Assembly (NCBI RefSeq): GCF_900078685.2
Contig: NZ_LT546166.1
Coordinates: 1,814,719-1,878,718, forward strand
Reading direction: 5' to 3'
Origin: Mycolicibacter icosiumassiliensis
GTDB lineage: Bacteria > Actinomycetota > Actinomycetes > Mycobacteriales > Mycobacteriaceae
DNA length: 64,000 nucleotides
Shown: in pieces, positions 56,137 to 64,000 of the stretch
Layout: every line of letters starts with the position of its first letter
Position numbering within the stretch: the first letter of the stretch is position 1
Notes under the pieces: generated by a model
Database searches by the model: none
The model's input: only the letters and a program-made list of their open reading frames with translations
Told to the model about the DNA's origin: nothing
Translations under genes and position numbers: made by a program

Positions 56137-57389
56137 CCGAGACGCAGCACCTACTGCCGGAGGGGTTCGACTTCACCGACCCCACACTGATCGGGGAGCG
56201 GATCCCGCACGAGGAGTTCGCCCTGCTGCGCAAGACCGAACCGATCTGGTGGAACGCCCAGCCCTTCGGAGCCTCGGGTTACCCGGATGAGGGCTACTGG
56301 GTCGTCACCAGGCACGCCGATGTACGGGCGGTGTCGTTGCAGGACGAGGTGTTCTCCTCGCACGAGAACACCTCGCTGATCCGGACGAACACGACCGAGA
56401 ATCAAGAGCTGCACGACGCCAGCCGCGACAACATCATGTTGTTCCTCGACGGACCCAAGCACGCCAAGCTGCGCCGGATCGTCTCCCGGGGTTTCACCCC
56501 TCGAGTGGTTGCCGGCATGCGGGATTCACTCGACCGGCAAGCCCGACAGATCGTCACCGCCGCCGCCGAGCACAACACCGGCGACTTCGTCACCGAGGTC
56601 GCCTCGCAGCTGCCGTTGGCGACCATCTGCGAGCTGATCGGCGTTCCGGCAGACGAGCGCCAGCAGGTCTTCGACTGGAGCAACCGGCTGGTGGGCGGCG
56701 GCAACGGCGAACCGGAGGCCGGCGCAGACGGGACGCTGGCCGCGGCCGAACTGTTGGGCTACGCCTATCAGATGGCCGAAGATCGCAAGGCGCATCCGCG
56801 CGACGACATCGCGACGGCCCTGGTGACCGCGACCATCGACGGCGAAGAGCTCACCGCGCTGGAATTCGGTTACTACGTGATGATGTTGATGGTGGCCGGC
56901 AATGAGACCACCCGCAACGCCACCTCGCAGGGGATGCTGGCGTTCTTCGACCACCCCGATCAATGGCGGCTGTACGTCGAGCAGCGCCCCACCACCATGG
57001 CCGACGAAGTGGTCCGCTGGGCGACGCCGGTGATCTCCTTCCAGCGCACCGCGTTACGCGACGTCGAACTGGGCGGAGTGCAGATCCGCAAAGGGCAGCG
57101 GGTCGGCATGTTCTACGGCTCGGCCAACTACGACGACGAAGTGTTCGACGACCCGTTCAGGTTCGACATCCTGCGAAGCCCCAACCCCCACTTGGGTTTC
57201 GGGGCACCGGGAGCGCACTACTGTATCGGCGCCAACTTGGCCCGCATGCAGATCAACCTGATCTTCGGTGCGCTGGCCGACATCATTCCCGACATCCACC
57301 AGCTGGATCGACCCTCGCGGTCTGTGCTGCCCTGGATCAACGGGATCGACGCTATGCCGGTGGAATTCGGCAACACTGGGACGCCCTAG
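56133..57389 (+). CDS. Cytochrome P450
   Basis: The 418-residue haem monooxygenase has the I-helix oxygen-binding motif MVAGNETTRNATS, an ExxR-like EVVRWATPV region and the haem loop LGFGAPGAHYCIGANLARMQ with Cys 364 as the haem ligand. It is coupled to the MBL hydrolase. Electrons could come from FprA through a ferredoxin, but no ferredoxin gene is adjacent. The substrate is unknown. Lipid or sterol derivatives are plausible because many mycobacterial P450s act on them. Confidence 0.92.
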   Translation: MTETQHLLPEGFDFTDPTLIGERIPHEEFALLRKTEPIWWNAQPFGASGYPDEGYWVVTRHADVRAVSLQDEVFSSHENTSLIRTNTTENQELHDASRDNIMLFLDGPKHAKLRRIVSRGFTPRVVAGMRDSLDRQARQIVTAAAEHNTGDFVTEVASQLPLATICELIGVPADERQQVFDWSNRLVGGGNGEPEAGADGTLAAAELLGYAYQMAEDRKAHPRDDIATALVTATIDGEELTALEFGYYVMMLMVAGNETTRNATSQGMLAFFDHPDQWRLYVEQRPTTMADEVVRWATPVISFQRTALRDVELGGVQIRKGQRVGMFYGSANYDDEVFDDPFRFDILRSPNPHLGFGAPGAHYCIGANLARMQINLIFGALADIIPDIHQLDRPSRSVLPWINGIDAMPVEFGNTGTP

Positions 57390-57410
57390 CTGGCGTCCCA
57401 GCGGCCCGCC

Positions 57411-58223
57411 TCACTCCTTGATGATTACCGGGTCGCCGATGTTGACCCGGTCGAAGTACCACTCCGCGTCGGTGGGACTGAGGCCGACACAGCCGTGACT
57501 GACGTTCTCCAGCCCCAGCGAGCGCAGCGCCCAGGGTGCGGAATGGACGTAGAGCCCGCGCCGAGTGATACGTACCGCCTGCTCGACCTCGAAGCGGTAG
57601 CCCTCGGCGGAGTCGATCGGGATCCCCACGCTGCTGGAGTCCATCACGACTTTGCGGTCCTTGCCCAGCACGGTGTAGTTGCCGGTCGGCGTCTCGTATT
57701 CGGTCTTGCCCATGGTGGCAGGCATGACGCCGTCTTCGCCCCAGTGCGGGCGGTGGTGCGGCGTGGGCAGCGGGCCGGCTTCCTCGCTGTCGCCGTCAAC
57801 GGTCACGGTGAAGGTGTGTGCCGAGATGCTGGCGACGCCCACCACCTTTGCGCCCGTGCTGAAGTCGACAGAGAGCTTTCCCACCGACAGGGCCACGGCG
57901 CTGTGCGACGGCCAGTAGTGGTCGGGAATCCACTGCACCTCGGTGTCGTCGACCCAGTCGAACGTTCCGGTCATCGGCGGGGTGGACCGCACCGCGATGG
58001 TGCGCTCGGCGGCCCGGCGGTCGATCACCGGTGCCGAGAAGGTCACCACGACCGGGTGCGCCACCCCTACGACAGCGCCCGACGCCGGCTGGATCGAGGC
58101 GATCCCCGCGCCGGGCGGCTGGCTGGCCGCGGCCGAACTTGTTCCGGGCGGCGTCACGAGCGTTGTGACGGCGACCCCGAGTACCACCATTGCTGAGCGC
58201 ACCGATGTCCACATCGTCGGCAT
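57411..58223 (-). CDS. L,D-transpeptidase
   Basis: The 270-residue exported protein has an N-terminal signal segment (SAMVVLGVAVTTLVTPP), an Ig-like domain (residues about 45-135) and a YkuD catalytic domain with the HxGC-type motif SHGCVGLSP (His 243, Cys 245). It makes 3-3 cross-links in peptidoglycan and is a carbapenem target. The two-domain layout resembles LdtMt1. It is convergent with the P450 gene. Confidence 0.92.
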   Translation of the reverse strand: MPTMWTSVRSAMVVLGVAVTTLVTPPGTSSAAASQPPGAGIASIQPASGAVVGVAHPVVVTFSAPVIDRRAAERTIAVRSTPPMTGTFDWVDDTEVQWIPDHYWPSHSAVALSVGKLSVDFSTGAKVVGVASISAHTFTVTVDGDSEEAGPLPTPHHRPHWGEDGVMPATMGKTEYETPTGNYTVLGKDRKVVMDSSSVGIPIDSAEGYRFEVEQAVRITRRGLYVHSAPWALRSLGLENVSHGCVGLSPTDAEWYFDRVNIGDPVIIKE

Positions 58224-58354
58224 ACCTTCCCGATCTTCTTACTTGGGTTATCGCCGTTGATGGTAGGGAGATTCACGTCGCTAAGCCTCGCGCACATGCC
58301 TACGAGTCGGTCAAGGCTTCATTAAGATTTGGACACGGCCCGCGCCCGGCGGTG

Positions 58355-58549
58355 TCAGCAGCAGCGCGCCCCGGGATCGCCGTCGTGACGGCGTCGCCAG
58401 TAATCGCGCTCGCAGAGCACCGGCTCGCCGGGATGGGTGCGGCGGCGGTACTCCAGATAGCGGCGGTAGTGGTTGTCGCCCAACAGCGATGCCCAGTACC
58501 AGCCGATGTGACGCGCGGCCCGTGCTAGCCCGCGCAGCGCGCGTCCCAT
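58355..58549 (-). CDS. YbdD/YjiX family small protein
   Basis: The 64-residue protein reads RALRGLARAARHIGWYWASL and DNHYRRYLEYRRRTHPGEPV then CERDYWRRRHD, the pattern of the small protein encoded after cstA in many bacteria. It starts at ATG 58549 inside the last codons of cstA, so it is translationally coupled. It ends in Cys-Cys. In E. coli the homologue is needed for CstA-type pyruvate uptake. It is too short and overlapped to be obvious by length alone. Confidence 0.82.
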   Translation of the reverse strand: MGRALRGLARAARHIGWYWASLLGDNHYRRYLEYRRRTHPGEPVLCERDYWRRRHDGDPGARCC

Positions 58550-60792
58550 TGCTCCTGCACCTTTCGTTCGGCCGCCGTCGGGATCAGACCGGCAGGCGCG
58601 AATCGCCGCGATGGCATCGGCGGCGGCTCGGAGGTCGATGCCGCGCCGCGAATCGACCGGAGCGACACCAGAATTCCGGCTACCACCACGACCGCCACCA
58701 CGGAGGCGAAGACTATCGACAAGGTGCCCTGGATGAAGGTGTTGCGGACGACGTCGTGCAGTTGCGAAGGGTTGGCCGCCGATCCGTAGGACGTTTCGCC
58801 AGACCGTTCGGCGGCCCGATAGGCGAAGTGCTGCGTCCAGTAGCCCACCCGCGGATCGCCGGAGAAGATCTTCTGCCAGGAGGCCGTCATGGTGACCGTC
58901 AGGTCCCACAGCAGCGGAATGCCCGGGATCAGCGCCCATTTGAGGCCTGATTTTCCGTTGCCCTTCTTGATCACGATCACCGTCACCACCGTCAGCGCGA
59001 TCGCGGCCAGCAACTGGTTGGCGATGCCGAACAGCGGGAACAAGGTGTTGATCCCGCCGAGCGGGTCGGTGACGCCCATCAACAGGATCGAACCCCACCC
59101 CGCGACCACGGCCAGGCTGCACACCCATGCCCCGATCCGCCAACTCGGGTTGGACAGCCGCCGCAGTGGTCCGCCCAGGTTGCTCAGCGCGTCGGAGAGC
59201 ATGAAGCGGGCCACCCGGGTGCCGGCGTCGACGGTGGTCAGGATGAACAGCGCCTCGAACATGATCGCGAAGTGGTACCAGAAGGCTTTGAGACCCGGGC
59301 CGCCGAACACCCGCCCCAGCACGTCGGCCATTCCCAGCGCCAGGGTGGGGGCCCCGCCGGTGCGCGACACGATCGACTGTTCCCCTACCGAGGTGGCGGC
59401 CCCGGCGATCTGCTCGGCGGTCACCGGGGACCCGCCGAGACCGAGCCCGTTGACGTAAGCGGCGGCGCTCGATGCGGTACCGCCGGTGGAGGCGACCGGC
59501 GCATTGAGGGTGAAGAACAGGTGCTGGTCCAGGATCGAGGCGGTGATCAGCGCCATCACCGCCACGAAGGACTCGGTGAGCATGCCGCCGTAGCCGATCA
59601 GCCGCATCTGGCTCTCTTTCTCCAGCAGTTTCGGAGTGGTGCCCGAGGCGATCAGCGAATGAAATCCGGACAGCGCGCCGCAGGCGATCGTGATGAACAG
59701 GAACGGGAACAGCGATCCGGCGAAGACCGGCCCCGCGCCGGTGCGGGCGAATTCCGAGACGGCCGGCGCGGCCATCAGCGGCCGGGCGATCAGGATGCCG
59801 ACGGCCAGCAGGGCGATGGTGCCGACCTTCATGAACGTCGACAGGTAGTCGCGCGGCGCCAGCAGCAACCACACCGGCAGCACCGAGGCGGCAAAGCCGT
59901 AGCCGATGATGCACCAGGACAACGTCACCGGGGACAACGTGAACCATGAGACGCCCCAAGAGGTTTCGGCGACCCACTTGCCCGAAGCCACAGCGCCCAG
60001 CAGCGCGACGATTCCGATCAGGGATACTTCGGACACCCGGCCTGGCCGTAAGAACCGCAGATAGCACCCCATGAACAGGGCGATCGGAATCGTCATCGCG
60101 ATGGAGAACACCCCCCAGGGGCTGACCGCCAACGCCCGCACCACGATCAGTGCCAGCACCGCGATCAGGATCACCATGATGGCCAGCACGCCGATGATCG
60201 CGGCCGCACCGCCGACCACCCCGAGTTCCTCCCGGGCCATCTGTCCCAAAGAGCGGCCCCGTCGGCGTACCGAGCACCACAGCACCAGGTAGTCCTGCAC
60301 ACCGCCGGCCACCACCGCGCCGATGATGATCCAGATGGTGCCCGGCAGATAGCCCATCTGCGTGGCCAGCACCGGGCCGACCAGCGGGCCTGCACCGGCG
60401 ATTGCCGCGAAATGATGGCCGAAGAGCACCCGCCGGTCGGTCGGCAGATAGTCGGTGCCGTCCTCGAAGATCTCCGCGGGCGTGGCGTGGTCGTCGCGCG
60501 GGCGCACGATCTTGCGTTCGATGAACCGTGCGTAGAAACGGAATCCGATGATGTAGGTGCAGACCGCGGCGATGACGAACCACACCGCGTTCACCGATTC
60601 GCCGCGGGCGAACGCGATCGATGCCCACGCCACCGCCCCCGCGACCGCGACCGCACCGAACACCACTTTGTGCCGTGCGGAGATGGGGGAGCGGTCGATG
60701 ACCGCCACCGCGGGTAATTCGGGGTCGGTGTGCAGATAGGTCACCGGCCCGTCGTGTCGCTCGACTACCTCTGGCGCCGTCGGTGCGGCCAC
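58525..60792 (-). CDS. cstA: Carbon starvation protein A (peptide/pyruvate transporter)
   Basis: The 755-residue membrane protein has about 16-18 hydrophobic segments. CstA hallmarks are GHHFAAIAGAGPLVGPVLAT, LACG-type turns and GFHSLIASGTTPKLLEKESQ. GTG 60792 has a perfect AGGAGG 5 bases upstream and was preferred to the 28-codon extension. Its 5' flank abuts a truncated SDR gene at 60888, so part of the promoter may have been changed. The YbdD partner follows. Confidence 0.92.
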   Translation of the reverse strand: MAAPTAPEVVERHDGPVTYLHTDPELPAVAVIDRSPISARHKVVFGAVAVAGAVAWASIAFARGESVNAVWFVIAAVCTYIIGFRFYARFIERKIVRPRDDHATPAEIFEDGTDYLPTDRRVLFGHHFAAIAGAGPLVGPVLATQMGYLPGTIWIIIGAVVAGGVQDYLVLWCSVRRRGRSLGQMAREELGVVGGAAAIIGVLAIMVILIAVLALIVVRALAVSPWGVFSIAMTIPIALFMGCYLRFLRPGRVSEVSLIGIVALLGAVASGKWVAETSWGVSWFTLSPVTLSWCIIGYGFAASVLPVWLLLAPRDYLSTFMKVGTIALLAVGILIARPLMAAPAVSEFARTGAGPVFAGSLFPFLFITIACGALSGFHSLIASGTTPKLLEKESQMRLIGYGGMLTESFVAVMALITASILDQHLFFTLNAPVASTGGTASSAAAYVNGLGLGGSPVTAEQIAGAATSVGEQSIVSRTGGAPTLALGMADVLGRVFGGPGLKAFWYHFAIMFEALFILTTVDAGTRVARFMLSDALSNLGGPLRRLSNPSWRIGAWVCSLAVVAGWGSILLMGVTDPLGGINTLFPLFGIANQLLAAIALTVVTVIVIKKGNGKSGLKWALIPGIPLLWDLTVTMTASWQKIFSGDPRVGYWTQHFAYRAAERSGETSYGSAANPSQLHDVVRNTFIQGTLSIVFASVVAVVVVAGILVSLRSIRGAASTSEPPPMPSRRFAPAGLIPTAAERKVQEQWDARCAG

Positions 60793-60887
60793 GGGTTCCT
60801 CCTGGGGGCCTTCTCTGATGCCCGAGGGGCAGCGGTTTCCGAGCCGAACGATAACTTGTCCTAGATTCTCAACCACTAGATTTCCCG

Positions 60888-61583
60888 GTGGCTGCCGGCG
60901 GCGCGGATGTCGCGGTGCTCGACCGGGAAGGCTCGGAGGGCGGGGAGGTGGCCGCCGGTCTGAAGGGGGGAGCCGGTGCCTTCTACCCGGTAGACATCAC
61001 CGACTTCGACGCCACCGAGAAGACCCTGGCCACGGCGGTCGAGGGCCTGGGCGGGCTGCACGTCATCGTCACCACGGCCGGCGGGGGTATCGCCAAGCGC
61101 ACCCTGTCCAAGTCCGGCCCGCACGACCTGGAGTCCTTCCGTGCCGTGATCGACCTGAACCTGATCGCCACGTTCAACATCAACCGGCTGGCCGCCGCGC
61201 ACATGAGCCAAAACGAGCCCGAAGACGAGGAGCGCGGCGTCATCATCAACACCGCGTCGATCGCGGCCTTCGAGGGCCAGATCGGCCAGGTCGCCTACAC
61301 CGCCGCCAAGGCGGGCGTCGCCGGCATGGCCCTGACCATGGCGCGTGACCTCGGTTCGGTGGGCATTCGGGCGCTGGCGATCGCACCGAGCCTGTTCGCC
61401 ACCGGCCTGACCAAGGGCATCCCGGAGGAGTTCGCCAGCGCCCTGACCCGCGACGCCGCGTTCCCCAAGCGCCTCGGCCGGCCCGAGGAGTTCGCCAAAC
61501 TGGTTGCCGCTGTCATCGACAACCCGATGCTTAACGGACAATGCCTGCGGCTCGACGCCGGCCAGCGGTTCGCCCCCAAGTAA
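60888..61583 (+). pseudogene. Short-chain dehydrogenase/reductase lacking its N-terminal Rossmann segment
   Basis: The 231-residue frame opens at GTG 60888 inside the SDR fold (AAGGADVAVLDREGSEGG). The cofactor motif TGxxxGxG with the first strand, about 25 residues, is missing. In-frame upstream codons are unrelated and hit a stop. The catalytic Ser (INTASIAAFEG) and YTAAKAG remain. It resembles HSD17B10-type 3-hydroxyacyl-CoA dehydrogenases and precedes an acyl-CoA dehydrogenase gene by 21 bp. Without the P-loop-like glycine motif it should not bind NAD. Confidence 0.75.
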
Positions 61584-61604
61584 ACGAAAGCCAGGAGATA
61601 TCCC

Positions 61605-63750
61605 ATGGGCATTGGAATTACCGACGACCACCGCGAACTGGCCGAGGTGGCCCGCGGGTTCTTGACCGCGCAGAAGGCCCGCTCGGCGGCTCGTGCGCTG
61701 CTGGACACCGCCGAGGAGGCTCGGCCCCCGTTCTGGGCTGAACTGGCCGCCCTGGGCTGGCTGGGCCTGCACATCGACGAGGAGCACGGCGGCTCCGGCT
61801 TCGGGCTGCCCGAGTTGGTGGTGGTGATCGAGGAACTGGGCCGGGCGGTGGCTCCGGGGCCGTTCGTTCCGACCGTCATCGCCTCGGCGGTCATCGCCGC
61901 CGCCGGCACGCCCGAGCAGCAGGCCCGCCTGCTGCCGGGGCTGATCGACGGCTCGGTCACCGCCGGGGTGGGGCTGGCCGGTGACGTCATCCTGGACGGC
62001 GGCGTGGCTTCCGGCGATGCCGGGGTGGTGCTGGGTGCGGGCCTGGCCGACGTGCTGTTGGTGGCCGCCGGTGAGGACGTGCTGGTACTCGAACGTGGAT
62101 GTGCCGGGCAACGTCGATCTGACCCGGCGGTCTGGGCGGGTCACGCTGACCGGTGTCGGGGTCAGCGCCGACGACGTCCTGGCCGGCGCGCGCGAGTCGG
62201 CGCTGGCGCGCGCCCGGGTGCTGCTGGCTGCCGAGGCCGTTGGTGGCGCGGCCGACTGCACCGACGCGGCGGTGGAGTACGCCAAGGTGCGCGAACAGTT
62301 CGGCCGGACCATTGCCACCTTCCAGGCCGTCAAGCACCATTGCGCCAACATGCTGGTGGCCGCCGAGTCGGCGACCGCCGCGGTGTGGGATGCGGCTCGG
62401 GCCGACGGCGAGGACGAGTACGCCTTCCGGCTGGCCGCCGCGGTCGCCGCCACCCTGGCCTTCCCCGCCTACGTGCGCAACGCCGAGCTGAACATCCAGG
62501 TGCACGGCGGTATCGGTTACACCTGGGAGCACGACGCCCACCTGCAGCTGCGTCGCGCCCTGGCGGTGCAGGCGCTGTTCGGCGGCGACGCGCCGGCCCA
62601 GGCCGTCTTCGAGAGCGCCGCGGCCGGCATCACCCGGGCCAACAGCCTGGACCTGCCGCCCGAGGCCGAGGAGCTGCGCACCCGCATCCAGGCTGATGCC
62701 GCCGAGATCGCGGCGTTGAGCACCGAAGACCAGCTGGACAAGCTGATTGCGACCGGATATGTGATGCCGCACTGGCCCAAGCCGTGGGGCCGGGCCGCCG
62801 ACGCGGTCGAGCAGGTGGTGATCGAGCAGGAGTTCAGCGCCGCCGGCGTGCAGCGACCCGACTACTCGATCACCGGCTGGGTGATCCTGACGCTGATCCA
62901 ACAGGGCACCGACTGGCAGATCGAGCGGTTTGTGGAGAAGGCGCTGCGCCAGGAGGAGATCTGGTGCCAGCTGTTCTCCGAGCCGGGTGCCGGCTCGGAT
63001 GCGGCCGCGGTCAAGACCAAGGCCGTTCGGGTCGACGGCGGCTGGAAGATCACCGGTCAGAAGGTGTGGACGTCGGGCGCACACCTGTGCCGGCGTGGCC
63101 TGGCCACCGTGCGCACCGACTTCGACGTCGCCAAGCATGCCGGCATCACCATGGTGATCGTCGACATGAAGGCGCCGGGCGTCGAGGTGCGGCCGCTGCG
63201 TCAGATCACCGGTGGTTCGGAGTTCAACGAGGTGTTCTTCAACGACGTCTTCGTTCCCGACGAGGACGTGGTCGGCGAGGTCAACGGCGGCTGGAAGGTG
63301 GCTCGCGCCACGCTGGGCAATGAGCGGGTCAGCATCGGTGGCGGCGGCTCCTACACCGCCGGGATCGACCAGCGGCTGATCGCACTGGCCCAGCAGCACC
63401 GGCAGTCGGTACCCGATGCCGAGGTGCGCGTTGGCAGGTTTGTCGCCGACGAGCACGCGTTGCGACTGCTGAACCTGCGGCGTGCGGCGCGCAGCATCGC
63501 CGGCGCCGCCCCCGGCCCCGAGGGCAATGTCACCAAGCTCAAGCTCGCCGAACACATGGGCGACGGTGCGGCCATCGGCGCGGCGCTGCTGGGCCCGGAT
63601 GTCGCCCTCGACGACGGGCCGGGCGCGATGGCCGCCCGGATGGTGATGGGCGCGCGCGGCATCGCCATCGCCGGCGGCACCTCAGAGGTGACGCGTAACC
63701 AGATCGCCGAGCGGATTCTGGGGATGCCCCGCGACCCGTTGATCAAGTAG
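61605..63750 (+). pseudogene. Two-domain acyl-CoA dehydrogenase (FadE), frameshifted
   Basis: The gene would encode about 715 residues, the size of the duplicated FadE22/FadE34-type enzymes. The first frame (GIGITDDHRELAEVARGF...) holds to about 62090 (EDVLVLERG), then the reading must shift for DVPGNVDLTRRSGRVTLTGV. The rest is open to 63750 with VHGGIGYTWEHDAHL, CQLFSEPGAGSDAAAVKTKA and IAGGTSEVTRNQIAERILG. It is apparently one base-level indel. A good ribosome site (AGGAGA) precedes ATG 61605. Confidence 0.85.
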
Positions 63751-63767
63751 CGTTTCCCCCGGCGCGA

Positions 63768-63785
63768 GATGGGGGTACCCCCATC
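63768..63785. repeat. Perfect 18-bp palindrome
   Basis: GATGGGGGTACCCCCATC reads the same on both strands. It lies 18 bp after the fadE stop, flanked by partly symmetric GCGCGA and GCTCGC. It may be a terminator-like or dispersed palindrome; no T-run follows. Confidence 0.8.
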
Positions 63786-63868
63786 GCTCGCGAGCGTGCG
63801 GTTGCACGGCGACACTCCGTCGGCGACGGCATTCTGCGCACGCTCGCCCGTGGTGAGGAGGACGCGAA

Positions 63869-64000
63869 ATGGCTACTGTCGCAGACCATGTCATCGCGGC
63901 CCTCAAACGCAGCGGGGTGCAGCGCATCTTCGGGATACCCGGCGACAGCCTCAACGGGCTCACCGACGCGATCCGCCGGGTCGGCGACTTCGGCTGGGAA
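63869..64000 (+). CDS. Thiamine-pyrophosphate enzyme, pyruvate oxidase/dehydrogenase-like (partial)
   Basis: The first 44 residues, ATVADHVIAALKRSGVQRIF then GIPGDSLNGL, match the N-terminus of PoxB-type TPP enzymes, which oxidise pyruvate. GAGGAGG lies 10 bases before the ATG. The gene continues beyond the right edge. Its neighbourhood with the pyruvate/peptide transporter CstA is suggestive but not proof of a link. Confidence 0.8.
   Translation, partial: MATVADHVIAALKRSGVQRIFGIPGDSLNGLTDAIRRVGDFGWE

Noticed and set aside
58355-58549. Selenocysteine read-through at the end of the YbdD-like protein (Cys-Cys-TGA)
   Set aside because: Known KCU-star selenoproteins have the UGA directly followed by a stop; here CAC follows. 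The Cys-Cys ending is a normal terminus.

Overview
The window comes from a high-GC actinobacterium of the Mycobacteriaceae. The evidence is a type I NADH dehydrogenase operon, the neighbour pair fprA/prfB, the run ftsE-ftsX-smpB-ssrA, the fadE23/fadE24/hisN block, a PPE-family gene, a PGRS glycine-repeat protein and a DUF732 protein, arranged much as I recall them in Mycobacterium tuberculosis. The species is not M. tuberculosis, because large blocks differ from it. A non-tuberculous species is likely, but I cannot name it from sequence alone.

Layout. (1) 1-9804, minus strand: nuoA to nuoJ (nuoJ runs off the left edge), nearly every junction overlapping by 1-8 bases. nuoD carries a 39-bp inverted copy of its own 3' end that replaces a conserved motif. 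(2) 9964-10368: a receiver-domain protein. (3) 10456-18116, minus: a tightly coupled seven-gene catabolic operon (homogentisate-dioxygenase-like protein, alpha/beta hydrolase, CoA transferase, HMG-CoA-lyase-like protein, TetR regulator, acyl-CoA dehydrogenase, APH-type kinase) with a perfect palindrome just upstream, followed further upstream by 18-bp tandem repeats and a long hairpin. (4) 18299-21864, minus: fadE23, fadE24 with a double operator, and hisN. (5) 21888-24720, plus: a small membrane protein and a three-gene group with Met/His/Cys-rich membrane proteins around a D-amino-acid-oxidase homologue. (6) 24721-31774: fprA, prfB, a mechanosensitive channel, a proline-rich membrane protein fused by deletion to a headless ftsE, ftsX, smpB, a frameshifted EamA transporter and ssrA (tmRNA), whose predicted tag is unusually long.

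(7) 31752-42105 is accessory. Two more copies of the ssrA 3' end, each followed by an ssrA-type terminator, mark two decayed elements in tandem, holding an integrase remnant, a DUF732 gene and a PIN toxin/antitoxin pair with a frameshifted toxin. Next come a vapBC pair bracketed by 40-bp inverted repeats, two oppositely oriented remnants of another toxin-antitoxin pair, a PGRS-repeat exported protein without a PE domain, two exported proteins of unknown function and three paralogous exported trypsin-like proteins that have lost the catalytic His and Ser. (8) 42354-49864: aldehyde dehydrogenase, a frameshifted PPE gene, a DUF488 protein, an MFS transporter, a PucR regulator and a DadA-like oxidoreductase. 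(9) 49919-51202: a GreA-like protein, tRNA-Ala(GGC) and a small exported Pro/Ala-rich protein with a clear terminator. (10) 51317-57389: a divergent catabolic cluster (2-hydroxyacid dehydrogenase, amidohydrolase, class II aldolase, GntR regulator; MBL hydrolase, cytochrome P450). (11) 57411-64000: L,D-transpeptidase, cstA with its YbdD partner, an SDR lacking its Rossmann start, a frameshifted two-domain acyl-CoA dehydrogenase and the start of a pyruvate-oxidase-like TPP enzyme.

An unusual number of conserved genes are interrupted: a deletion in ftsE, lost 5' coding in the SDR, a rearranged nuoD, and frameshifts in EamA, PIN, PGRS, PPE and fadE. Either this strain is decaying genes or the assembly has local errors; the reads have to decide. 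All gene identities rest on my reading of motifs, length and gene order, without database searches.
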